From NCBI GenBank assembly GCA_964479625.1, contig CAYZMS010000040.1:1-26162 (forward strand): a stretch of DNA of 26,162 bases. Reading direction: 5' to 3'. Shown here piece by piece: positions 17,208 through 25,057 of this stretch; position 1 is the stretch's first letter; each line of letters opens with the position of its first letter. The notes under the pieces were generated by a model. The model was not told the origin of the DNA and searched no databases. It saw only the letters and a program-made list of their open reading frames with translations. The DNA is from CAYZMS01 sp964479625 (GTDB lineage: Bacteria > Bacteroidota > Bacteroidia > Chitinophagales > Saprospiraceae). A program made the position numbers and the translations under genes.

Positions 17208-17477
17208 GCCGCAAACCATAGCGCCGAATAAAAAGCGACGAGTAATAGCTGGTGGGGTTCAACGCCAGTTTCCATCGACTCAAATTGATGAACCAAGGTT
17301 CAATCCCTAAGCCATGGCCATAGTCGAAACAAAAGCCGAAATTATAAATGGTATAGGGGTTAAGGGTTACACCGATCAAACCATCACCCCTATGAATCTT
17401 TAGGCTCTTTCTTCAGTCGACCTTCATTCATCCGCAGCCGACGACTAAAGCCCCTGTACCCATTCGGTGCTGCAAGG
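17208..17477. other. Convergent spacer between tex and pckA, possible gene remnant
   Basis: This 270-bp gap contains an inverted repeat ATAGGGGT (17353-17360) and ACCCCTAT (17386-17393) with a 25-nt loop that holds a small inner GGTT/AACC stem, a weak terminator candidate. On the minus strand a frame open from about 17420 through the 3' end of tex carries many aromatic residues (for example FDYGHGLGIEPWFINLSRW), a look often seen in outer-membrane barrel strands. It has only a TTG as possible start (17379) and is too short to be a complete barrel, so it may be a remnant or chance. Confidence 0.35.
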
Positions 17478-19088
17478 CTAATTAGTCAATAGTTGCGGCG
17501 CTGCTCCGAGGATCTCTTCACTGGCCTCCTTCTTGAATTTTTCAAAATTACGAATGAAGGATTGAGCCAACAGGTTGGCCTTTTCATCATAATCATTTTT
17601 CGAGCTCCAGGTATTGCGTGGATCCAGGAGTTCATCGGGCACATTAGGACAGCTTACCGGCATGGCCAGCCCAAACACCTCGTGAGTATGATAGTCCACC
17701 TTATCCAATTGCCCCTCCAAAGCAGCCGTTATCATCGCCCGGGTACAGCGCAGGCGGATCCTGTGCCCCTGACCATAGCCTCCACCTGTCCAGCCCGTAT
17801 TGACCAGCCAAACGTTAGTATGGTGCCGCTGGACCCTTTGTGCCAACATTTGGGCATAAACCGTTGGATGCAAAGGCATAAAAGGAGCCCCAAAGCAGGC
17901 AGAAAAGGTTTCCTCCGGCTCCTCCACCCCTGCTTCCGTACCTGCTACCTTGGCCGTATAGCCGGAAATAAAGTAGTACATGGCTTGTTCAGGGCTTAAT
18001 TTCGAAATTGGAGGCAAAACCCCAAAAGCATCACAGGTCAGGAAGAAAATATTTTTCGGATGGCCGGCAATGGATGGAAGACGAGCGTTATCAATGTGAT
18101 AGATCGGGTAAGAGACCCTGGTATTTTGAGTAATGGTGGCGTCCTCATAATCAGGGGTCCGTGAATTTTCGAAAAACCCTATATTCTCCAATATGGCCCG
18201 GTGTTTGATCGCACGAAAAATCTCCGGCTCCTTTTCTTCGGTCAGGTCGATAGTCTTGGCGTAACAACCTCCTTCGAAATTAAAAATGCCGTTTTCCGAC
18301 CATCCGTGCTCATCATCACCTATCAACTCCCGCTTTGGGTCGGCCGAAAGGGTGGTTTTCCCGGTACCCGACAAACCAAAGAATACCGCCGTATCCCCCT
18401 TTTCTCCAACATTGGCAGAGCAATGCATCGCCAGTACATCATGATCCTTAGGTAGGATAAAATTCAATGCAGAGAACAAGCCCTTTTTGATCTCCCCGGT
18501 ATAACCAGAACCACCGACCAATACTTGTTTCTTCGAAAAATTGATGATAGAAAAATTTCCCTGGCGAGTACCGTCTTTATCGGGCTCAGCCATAAATCCG
18601 GGAGCACAAAGAATGACCCAATCGGGTTCAAATACCTCCAACTCTTCCGCTGTGGGCCGCAGGAACATGTTATATACAAACTGATTGCTCCAGGGATACT
18701 CAGAGATCAGCCGGATATCGGTGCGGTATTTCGGATCTGCGCAGGCATAAGCATCGCGTACGAAGACATCCTTGCCGCTAAAATAGGCACCCACTTTTTC
18801 ATAAAGTCGGTCAAATTGCTCGGCAGGGAAAGGTTTGTTGATAGGTCCCCAATCGATCGAATCCCTGGTAATGGCGTCTTCTACAATGAATCGATCTTTT
18901 GGTGAGCGACCGGTAAAGAGGCCGGTTTTTACCACCAAAGCACCATTATCGGCTACCACGCCTTGCCCGCGCTTCAGTGTTTCTTCTACCAATGCTTCTG
19001 GGCTGAGGTTCCAGTAAGCCGTTTGCACATTGTTCAGTCCATGAGCACTGAGGTTGGCCGAAGGATTTTTTAGGCCGAACTTTTCCAT
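17478..19088 (-). CDS. pckA: Phosphoenolpyruvate carboxykinase (ATP)
   Basis: PckA converts oxaloacetate and ATP to phosphoenolpyruvate, CO2 and ADP, the first dedicated step of gluconeogenesis in the cytoplasm. The 536 residues match the family length. Key sites are intact: substrate-binding Arg61 in TGRSPKD, the GYTGEIKKG segment (195-203) with metal/substrate lysine, metal ligand in MHCSANVG (221-228), the kinase P-loop GLSGTGKTT (238-246), and the acidic metal motif GDDEHGW (257-263). The P-loop form and length identify the ATP-dependent rather than the GTP-dependent enzyme. The gene diverges from the ScfR-like regulator across a 202-bp spacer with a perfect palindrome, and the opposing enzyme, pyruvate carboxylase, lies about 2.5 kb away. 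Confidence 0.97.
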   Translation of the reverse strand: MEKFGLKNPSANLSAHGLNNVQTAYWNLSPEALVEETLKRGQGVVADNGALVVKTGLFTGRSPKDRFIVEDAITRDSIDWGPINKPFPAEQFDRLYEKVGAYFSGKDVFVRDAYACADPKYRTDIRLISEYPWSNQFVYNMFLRPTAEELEVFEPDWVILCAPGFMAEPDKDGTRQGNFSIINFSKKQVLVGGSGYTGEIKKGLFSALNFILPKDHDVLAMHCSANVGEKGDTAVFFGLSGTGKTTLSADPKRELIGDDEHGWSENGIFNFEGGCYAKTIDLTEEKEPEIFRAIKHRAILENIGFFENSRTPDYEDATITQNTRVSYPIYHIDNARLPSIAGHPKNIFFLTCDAFGVLPPISKLSPEQAMYYFISGYTAKVAGTEAGVEEPEETFSACFGAPFMPLHPTVYAQMLAQRVQRHHTNVWLVNTGWTGGGYGQGHRIRLRCTRAMITAALEGQLDKVDYHTHEVFGLAMPVSCPNVPDELLDPRNTWSSKNDYDEKANLLAQSFIRNFEKFKKEASEEILGAAPQLLTN

Positions 19089-19125
19089 CGGTTTATGTTT
19101 TTGGTCAGGAGCGTAGACAAAAGAA

Positions 19126-19157
19126 CAAAGATTCGCGCCGGTTAAATGGACGCCAAT
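19126..19157 (-). promoter_or_regulatory. Promoter candidate for pckA
   Basis: On the minus strand ATTG (19157-19154), a 20-bp spacer and AATCTTTG (19133-19126) resemble the Bacteroidota promoter, each box with one mismatch. It would start transcription about 30 nt upstream of the pckA ATG at 19088. The palindrome at 19234-19258 lies about 75 bp further upstream, a typical distance for an activator or a looped repressor rather than a direct block of this promoter. Confidence 0.4.
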
Positions 19158-19233
19158 CTTACCCTTATTTCATCACTCCAAATTGGTTAGGGATGAAGTA
19201 ATGCGATTCTTATTGCAAGGTATCTATTTTTCT

Positions 19234-19258
19234 CTTTTAGAGAAAATTTCTCTAAAAG
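19234..19258. promoter_or_regulatory. Perfect 25-bp palindrome, candidate operator
   Basis: CTTTTAGAGAAA (19234-19245) and TTTCTCTAAAAG (19247-19258) are exact inverted repeats around one central A. It lies 33-57 bp upstream of the XRE regulator gene and 146-170 bp upstream of pckA. No long T-run follows and both flanking genes point away, so it cannot be a terminator of either; a dimeric protein-binding site is more likely. The adjacent regulator is the obvious candidate to bind it, by inference. Confidence 0.65.
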
Positions 19259-19260
19259 TT

Positions 19261-19280
19261 TTGCATTTTTGTTGATGCAA
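19261..19280. promoter_or_regulatory. TTGCAT/ATGCAA inverted pair near regulator start
   Basis: TTGCAT (19261-19266) and ATGCAA (19275-19280) form an exact 6-bp inverted pair with an 8-bp spacer; another TTGCAA lies at 19213-19218. Known sites of ScfR-type regulators such as RamB contain a TTTGCAAA-like core (from memory), and TTTTGCA occurs here at 19259-19265. The pair ends 10 bp before the regulator's ATG, fitting autoregulation. Short motifs like this can arise by chance in AT-rich DNA. Confidence 0.4.
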
Positions 19281-19290
19281 GCTAAAAGGT

Positions 19291-20775
19291 ATGTTAAAAA
19301 CCATTGACGCCGTCCGCTTAACCTTGGGTCTAAAAGTGCACTTGTTGCGCCGACAGCTAGGACTTTCCTATCAACAATTGTCGGATAAAACCGGGCTGGC
19401 CGTTTCCTATCTCCATAATATCGAAAAAGGGAGAAAATACCCGAAGGGAGACAAGATCTTGGCATTGGCCAAAGCCTTAGGTACAGACTATGACTATCTG
19501 GTCTCTCTGGAGGCGGACAAACAGTTGCAACCGGTCATCGATCTGCTGCATTGGGATTTTCTTCGGGTCTTTCCGCTTGAAGACTTCGGGATTGATACCA
19601 ACAAATTCATTGAACTGGTCAGCCAGGCACCCGACAAGGTAAATGCCTTCATTTCGACAGTCCTGAAGATCACCCGAAACTATCAATTACAGGGAGAAGA
19701 CTTTTACAAGGCTGCCCTGCGCTCTTATCAGGATCTACACGACAATTACTTTCCCGAGCTGGAACTTGCGGTCCGTCGATTTCGAAAGGATTTTGGGTTT
19801 AGTCAAAGTGAACGGCTAAACATCGTACAACTGGAAGAACTTCTGGTGGCGCAGTTCAGCATTCAGGTGGAGCGCAGCAAACTGCCGGGGCACCCCACTT
19901 TGAGCAATATTCGATCCTATTTTCAAAAAGAAACGAATACGCTGTTCATTAATGCCTTTCATCACGAGGCCCACGAAAGTTTCCTGATTGCGAAGGAACT
20001 GGGCTTTCAATACCTGCAACTAAATCCCAGGCCCCAGGAAACCCGCATGCTCGAAATCGAGACCTTCGATCATTTGCTTAATAATTTCAAAGCTTCTTAT
20101 TTTGCGGTAGCCTTGCTCATCGATGAAGGGAGTATCGTCCAGGATATCCATCGAATTGCAGCCCGTCCCAATTGGGAACCTGATCTGATCATCAGCCTGC
20201 TAAACCGGTATAACGTTACCTCAGAAGTGTTGCTCCAGCGCCTGGCCAATGTATTTCCCAAACATTTCGCCATTTTTGATCTCTTTTTCCTTCGGTTCTA
20301 TACCCAGCCGGATATGGAAAAATTCGAAATGACCAAGGAAATGCACCTTTCCCAATTACACAACCCCTATGCAAACCAACTAGATGAGCATTACTGCAGG
20401 CGTTGGATCAGTATTAACAGCATTCAACGGCTGCGGGCGCTGCCCAAAGGGACCAGCCTACTGGCGGATGCCCAGATCTCCAATTATGTGGATTCGGAAA
20501 ATGCTTACCTTTGCATCAGCCTGGCCAAGCCCAGTACAGATGCGCCGGAAAGCACCGTAAGTGTTACCCTGGGTTTGCTGATCAATGACCGGCTTAAACA
20601 GGTTTTCCGTTTTCTGGATGACCCCAGCCTAGACAAACGGGACGTCCACACCACCTGCGAACGATGCCCTATAACGGATTGCCAGGAGCGGGCGGCCCCT
20701 CCGGTAGTTTTGAACCTGGAAAAGAAAAAACAATTTGTTCAGCACGCCTTGTCGCAGCTTAATACACAACAGTAA
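19291..20775 (+). CDS. XRE-family transcription regulator, ScfR-like (IrrE-like domain, DUF2083-type end)
   Basis: The 494-residue protein has an N-terminal XRE helix-turn-helix (about 10-66: LGLSYQQLSDKTGLAVSYLH then NIEKGRKYP), a linker, an IrrE-like domain and a C-terminal cysteine motif CERCPITDC (456-464) followed by QERAAPP. This arrangement is that of short-chain fatty acyl-CoA regulators (ScfR: RamB, MccR, PccR), which control glyoxylate, propionate and related genes. In the IrrE-like part, where the family usually reads AHELGH, this protein has AKELGF (234-239), so both zinc-site histidines are missing and proteolysis is unlikely. The family assignment is good; the ligand is not known. 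It diverges from pckA and is followed after 5 bp by the DinB-fold gene, so pckA and itself are likely targets by inference. Confidence 0.8.
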   Translation: MLKTIDAVRLTLGLKVHLLRRQLGLSYQQLSDKTGLAVSYLHNIEKGRKYPKGDKILALAKALGTDYDYLVSLEADKQLQPVIDLLHWDFLRVFPLEDFGIDTNKFIELVSQAPDKVNAFISTVLKITRNYQLQGEDFYKAALRSYQDLHDNYFPELELAVRRFRKDFGFSQSERLNIVQLEELLVAQFSIQVERSKLPGHPTLSNIRSYFQKETNTLFINAFHHEAHESFLIAKELGFQYLQLNPRPQETRMLEIETFDHLLNNFKASYFAVALLIDEGSIVQDIHRIAARPNWEPDLIISLLNRYNVTSEVLLQRLANVFPKHFAIFDLFFLRFYTQPDMEKFEMTKEMHLSQLHNPYANQLDEHYCRRWISINSIQRLRALPKGTSLLADAQISNYVDSENAYLCISLAKPSTDAPESTVSVTLGLLINDRLKQVFRFLDDPSLDKRDVHTTCERCPITDCQERAAPPVVLNLEKKKQFVQHALSQLNTQQ

Positions 20776-20780
20776 AATCT

Positions 20781-21353
20781 ATGGGTATCCCCGAATTCTT
20801 TCTCGAACGCTACACTTACTTACACGACCAATTTTTTCCCGGGCTTCGCCAGTCTGTTCCTTCGGAAGCCTTGCGTAAACGACCTGTCCCCGAAGTGCCT
20901 CCAATTGCCTGGCTCATATGGCATATGGCGCGCGTAGAAGACGTTGGACTAAGTCGGTTTATCTGGCAAAAACCCCAATTATTCGATGAACAACAGAGAA
21001 AGGAGTTGGGCATAGAACCTGTTCATTATGGAACCAGCATGAGCCCGGAAGAGGTGGATGAACTCTCCCAAACCATTGACCTTGCAGCACTTCACGAATA
21101 TCATATTGCGGTAAGCCAGCGGACCAGGCAGGAATTGAAAGTCCTGGATGTCGATCTTCTCGATCAGGTAGTGAGCGAAGAAGAAGTTCGCCGGATTGTT
21201 ACGGATGAGGGAATGGCCTCTGAAGCGGCCCAATGGGTAATTCCACATTATGTCGGAAAAACGCGGGCCTGGATCCTATGTCATTTTGGGCTTACCCATA
21301 ATTTCCGGCATTTTGGGCAAATAGTCCTGATCAAGAAAATGTTGCACCTTTGA
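20781..21353 (+). CDS. DinB-superfamily protein
   Basis: This 190-residue protein has the four-helix DinB/YfiT fold. The histidine set used for metal binding in this family is visible: His48 in WLIWHMARVED, then His173 and His177 in THNFRHFGQ close to the C-terminus. Members include metal-dependent thiol S-transferases (for bacillithiol or mycothiol) and damage-induced proteins of unknown activity, so the reaction cannot be named. It begins 5 bp after the regulator's stop and is surely cotranscribed. It is convergent with the pyc operon. The tail HFGLTHNFRHFGQI suits the common group whose members sit next to transcription regulators. Confidence 0.82.
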   Translation: MGIPEFFLERYTYLHDQFFPGLRQSVPSEALRKRPVPEVPPIAWLIWHMARVEDVGLSRFIWQKPQLFDEQQRKELGIEPVHYGTSMSPEEVDELSQTIDLAALHEYHIAVSQRTRQELKVLDVDLLDQVVSEEEVRRIVTDEGMASEAAQWVIPHYVGKTRAWILCHFGLTHNFRHFGQIVLIKKMLHL

Positions 21354-21387
21354 CCCTTAAAAGACCTTTCCTTATGGCACGAAGGCC

Positions 21388-21567
21388 CTAATCCCGCTTA
21401 TTATCCTTAAGGCGATCTTCCAGGCGTTTTAGACGTTCTTCAATCTGCAACAGTTTTTCCAGGATAATGATGTGCGTCTTTTTGGCGTCAATACCCACCG
21501 GGCTTTGATCGCTGTGAATGGCTTCTGCTATCGCTTCATACAGTTTGGGATCGATCTCAAATTTCAT
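21388..21567 (-). CDS. Small coiled-coil protein of the pyc operon (59 aa, unknown)
   Basis: A complete frame of 59 codons starts at ATG 21567 and ends with TAG at 21388-21390, only 26 bp after the pyruvate carboxylase stop on the same strand. The product begins MKFEIDPKLYEAIAEAIHSD and has a C-terminal half (about 33-59) with regular Ile/Leu spacing and many charged residues (LEKLLQIEERLKRLEDRL), a likely coiled coil or amphipathic helix. There is no signal peptide or membrane segment, so it should be cytoplasmic. No family is recognised. Its tight position and clear protein character make it a likely real gene of the gdh-pyc operon, possibly a partner of pyruvate carboxylase, but that role is inference. 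Confidence 0.75.
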   Translation of the reverse strand: MKFEIDPKLYEAIAEAIHSDQSPVGIDAKKTHIIILEKLLQIEERLKRLEDRLKDNKRD

Positions 21568-21593
21568 CTTGACAGGAATTTAAGGGTTTTTAA

Positions 21594-24500
21594 TTACTTG
21601 ATCTCGAGGACGAGGTCGTCTTGTTCGACCATAGTTTTTTCGGCCAGGTAAATCTTTTCCACCCTTCCTTCGGAAGGCGCAGTGATGGTGCTTTCCATTT
21701 TCATGGCTTCAATAATGAACAAGGGGGTATTAGCACTCACCTGTTGTCCTTCTTCCACCAGTATTTTCGAAATAGCCCCTTGTAAGGGAGCTCCTACTTC
21801 ACCTGGCCTGGAGGCCTTCTGATAGACAACTTTATTAGTCTGGGCGGCCTTATCGCGTACAAAGATCGTACGCGGAGCTCCATTTACATGGAAGAATACC
21901 CGTCGAATACCCTGATCATCTGCTTCGGTCGCATCAAAGAATTTGATAAGGATATTCTTACCACGGTCTAGTTCGACCATAATCTCCTCATTTGGCTTCA
22001 GACCAAAGAAGAAAGCGGGCGTAGGCAACAGATTTACGACCCCAAACTCCTCCCTGAATAGCCGGAATTCCTCATACACCTTTGGGTATAATTTCCAGGC
22101 AAGGAAATCATTCATGTCTAATTCTTCCCCAAATTTTTGTTGAAAGGCCGGTAGCTCCTTTTCGAAATGCACGGGTTCCAGGTGGGCATTCGGACGATCG
22201 GTATAAGGGATTTCGTCTTTCAACACCAGCTTTTGGAACTCCAAGGGGAATCCACCCTCTATCTGGCCGAGATCTCCCCGCATCAGTGCTTTTACGCTAT
22301 CGGGAAAAGACAAACTGCTTCCCTTTTTGAGGACATCCTCCTTATTCAGGTTATTAGAGGTCATGAACATGGCCATATCGCCAACCACTTTTGAGGAAGG
22401 AGTGACCTTAATGATATCCCCGAACAATTCGTTAGCGGCCCGGTAATTGCGTTTGATGGTCTCAAATTTTGCTTCCAGACCAAGCCCCCTGGCCTGAGGT
22501 CTAAGGTTCGAATATTGTCCGCCGGGGATCTCGTGTTCGTAAACTTCTGCCGTTCCGGAGCGCAGTTCGGTCTCGAAAGGGAAATAAAACCTTCTTACCG
22601 CCTCCCAATAGGTAGAAAAAGCATTCAGTTGGTGCAGGTCTATGGGGTTCTCCCTTTCGTGTCCCTGCATGGCTGCTGCCAAACTGTTAAAGCTTGGTTG
22701 AGAAGTTAAGCCCGAAAGGGAACTGATCGCCACATCTACAACATCTACTCCGGCTTCTATGGCCTTAAAGTAAGTTGAGCTTTGAATCGAGGCGGTATCA
22801 TGGGTATGCAGATGAATCGGTAGGTCTACCACCTGTTTCAACTCGCTGATCAGTTTTTCAGCGGCAAGTGGTTTTAGCAAACCGGCCATATCCTTAATAG
22901 CCAGTATATGAGCCCCTTCATCTTCCAGTCGGCGGGCCAGATCCAGGTAATATTGGAGGTCGAACTTTTTTCGGTTAGGATCCAGGATATCACCAGTGTA
23001 GCAAAGACAGGCTTCTGCGATTGCATGGGTGCGCTCCCGCACAGTTCTTATGCTCGTTCGCATTGCCTCTACCCAATTGAGGGAGTCGAATATTCTGAAA
23101 ATGTCGATCCCTGTTTTGGCTGCTTGCTCAATAAACTTTTCGATCAGGTTATCCGGGTAAGCAGTATAGCCTACGGCATTCGACCCCCTCAGCAGCATTT
23201 GGAGAAGCACATTGGGCATTGCTGCTCTAAGGCTGGCCAGACGGTGCCAGGGATCTTCTTTTAGGAACCGGAGGGCGACGTCAAAGGTGGCTCCCCCCCA
23301 AACTTCCATAGAGAACACTTGATCGCCATGGTGCCGGGCAAAACTTTCTGCCACCTTAAGCATGTCATAAGTACGCATTCGAGTTGCCAGAAGGGATTGA
23401 TGAGCATCGCGAAAGGTAGTATCGGTATATTGGATGGCATGTTGTTCCTTTAACCAGTTTGCCAGGCCTTCAGGGCCCAACTCCTTCAGACGGTTTCGGC
23501 TACCATTGGGGTAAGCTTTATCCGGATCAAAAGCCGGGGGAATTGCCCTTAGAAATCCCGGCTTACTCAAGCCGGGTTTCACATCGGGATTTTTATTTAC
23601 AATTACATCCGCAAGGTATCGCAGCAGGCGAGTTCCCCGATCTTTCCAGGCAGGGGGGGCCAGCAATGCAGGGTTTTCCTTAATGAAGTTGACCGTGGCC
23701 GTTCCCTGGTGGAAGGTCTCATTTTGCAGTAAATTTAGCAGGAAACCAATGTTGGTATTCACCCCTCTGATCCGGAATTCTCTCAGGGCCCGATGCAGGC
23801 GATTGGCAGCTCCAGGCAGTGTACGCCCCCGAGCCGTTACCTTTACCAGTAGGCTGTCGAAAAAAGGAGAGATCCGTGCGCCGGCATAGGCACTACCAGC
23901 ATCTAATCGAATACCCATGCCTGAAGCCGAACGATAAGTGATGATGGTCCCGTAGTCCGGTTTAAAGTCCTTGCTGGGATCCTCAGTAGTTACCCTACAT
24001 TGGATCGCACAACCGTTGAGGGGAATATCTTCCTGTGCACCGATCCTTAACCGCTCGTGCGACAGGGGGTACCCCATGGCGATCAATAATTGGGAGCGCA
24101 CCAGGTCAATACCGGTTATCTCCTCGGTAATGGTATGCTCCACCTGTATTCTTGGATTGACCTCGATAAAGTAAATATTTTCCTCCTGATCTACGAGGAA
24201 CTCGACGGTCCCTGCATTATTGTAATTGACGGCCTTTCCCAGAGTAATAGCATATTCGTACAGCTTTTCCTTGGTTTCCTGTCGAATACTCAGGCAGGGA
24301 GCGATCTCGACTACTTTTTGGAAACGGCGTTGTACCGAGCAATCCCTTTCATAGAGATGGACCAACCCGCCGTATTGATCCCCCAGCAGCTGTATCTCAA
24401 TGTGTTTCGGTTGGTCAATGAATTTTTCCAGAAAGACGGTATCATCGCCAAAAGCTGTCCTTGCCTCAGAGCGTGCCTCTTTCCAGGAGGTAAGCAGATC

Positions 24501-25046
24501 CTCAGGCTTTCGGACAACCCGCATACCGCGACCGCCACCACCGGCCGCAGCTTTAACCATGATCGGATATCCGATCCTTTCAGCTTCCGTTTGGACAATT
24601 GCCTCATTACTCAGGTCTTCCTTGCTGTCCTCGATCAGTGGCACATTTACTTTTCGAGCCGCGGCCTTTGCCGCTACCTTATCCCCTAACTGGTCCATAA
24701 CGTCCGGTTCCGGACCCACAAATACGATGCCTTCTTCTCTGCAGCGCCGGGCAAATTGAACATTTTCGGAGAGGAAACCATAGCCAGGGTGAATGGCTTC
24801 GACCCCATTTCTTTTTGCCACCAGCAGGATCTCCTCAATATCCAGATATGGTTTCAAAGGGTCATCTTCTTCCCCCACCTGGTAGGCTTCGTCCGCTTTG
24901 TACCGATGTAGAGAATACCGGTCTTCATAGGTATAGATGGCAACAGTGCGCAACTTCAGTTCCTCGGCTGCCCGAAGTACCCGAATGGCGATTTCGCCCC
25001 GATTGGCGACCAATACCTTCTGAAAGGCTCGAATAGTGTGCTGCAT
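21594..25046 (-). CDS. pyc: Pyruvate carboxylase
   Basis: Pyruvate carboxylase makes oxaloacetate from pyruvate, bicarbonate and ATP, refilling the TCA cycle; it acts as a biotin-dependent cytoplasmic tetramer. All parts are on one 1150-residue chain, as usual for the single-chain form. The biotin carboxylase domain (about 7-460) shows VLVANRGEIAIRV, the ATP-grasp loop GGGGRGMR (169-176), RRFQKVVEIAP (240-250) and EVNPRIQVEHT. The carboxyltransferase barrel starts at FRDAHQSLLATRMR (about 544) with the metal-site HLHTHDT further on. The C-terminal biotinyl domain carries EAMKMES with Lys1116 as biotin site. The gene follows the SDR gene by 11 bp and is followed by a 59-aa gene after 26 bp, forming one operon. 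Confidence 0.97.
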   Translation of the reverse strand: MQHTIRAFQKVLVANRGEIAIRVLRAAEELKLRTVAIYTYEDRYSLHRYKADEAYQVGEEDDPLKPYLDIEEILLVAKRNGVEAIHPGYGFLSENVQFARRCREEGIVFVGPEPDVMDQLGDKVAAKAAARKVNVPLIEDSKEDLSNEAIVQTEAERIGYPIMVKAAAGGGGRGMRVVRKPEDLLTSWKEARSEARTAFGDDTVFLEKFIDQPKHIEIQLLGDQYGGLVHLYERDCSVQRRFQKVVEIAPCLSIRQETKEKLYEYAITLGKAVNYNNAGTVEFLVDQEENIYFIEVNPRIQVEHTITEEITGIDLVRSQLLIAMGYPLSHERLRIGAQEDIPLNGCAIQCRVTTEDPSKDFKPDYGTIITYRSASGMGIRLDAGSAYAGARISPFFDSLLVKVTARGRTLPGAANRLHRALREFRIRGVNTNIGFLLNLLQNETFHQGTATVNFIKENPALLAPPAWKDRGTRLLRYLADVIVNKNPDVKPGLSKPGFLRAIPPAFDPDKAYPNGSRNRLKELGPEGLANWLKEQHAIQYTDTTFRDAHQSLLATRMRTYDMLKVAESFARHHGDQVFSMEVWGGATFDVALRFLKEDPWHRLASLRAAMPNVLLQMLLRGSNAVGYTAYPDNLIEKFIEQAAKTGIDIFRIFDSLNWVEAMRTSIRTVRERTHAIAEACLCYTGDILDPNRKKFDLQYYLDLARRLEDEGAHILAIKDMAGLLKPLAAEKLISELKQVVDLPIHLHTHDTASIQSSTYFKAIEAGVDVVDVAISSLSGLTSQPSFNSLAAAMQGHERENPIDLHQLNAFSTYWEAVRRFYFPFETELRSGTAEVYEHEIPGGQYSNLRPQARGLGLEAKFETIKRNYRAANELFGDIIKVTPSSKVVGDMAMFMTSNNLNKEDVLKKGSSLSFPDSVKALMRGDLGQIEGGFPLEFQKLVLKDEIPYTDRPNAHLEPVHFEKELPAFQQKFGEELDMNDFLAWKLYPKVYEEFRLFREEFGVVNLLPTPAFFFGLKPNEEIMVELDRGKNILIKFFDATEADDQGIRRVFFHVNGAPRTIFVRDKAAQTNKVVYQKASRPGEVGAPLQGAISKILVEEGQQVSANTPLFIIEAMKMESTITAPSEGRVEKIYLAEKTMVEQDDLVLEIK

Positions 25047-25057
25047 AGATTGATTGG

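Noticed and set aside
19960..19980. HHEAHE in the regulator as a possible HExxH protease motif
   Set aside because: The spacing is wrong for HExxH, and the family's zinc motif position is better aligned to the nearby AKELGF, which lacks both histidines.
24090..24689. 199-codon plus-strand frame within pyc
   Set aside because: Antisense shadow of the biotin carboxylase domain, which contains all expected motifs.
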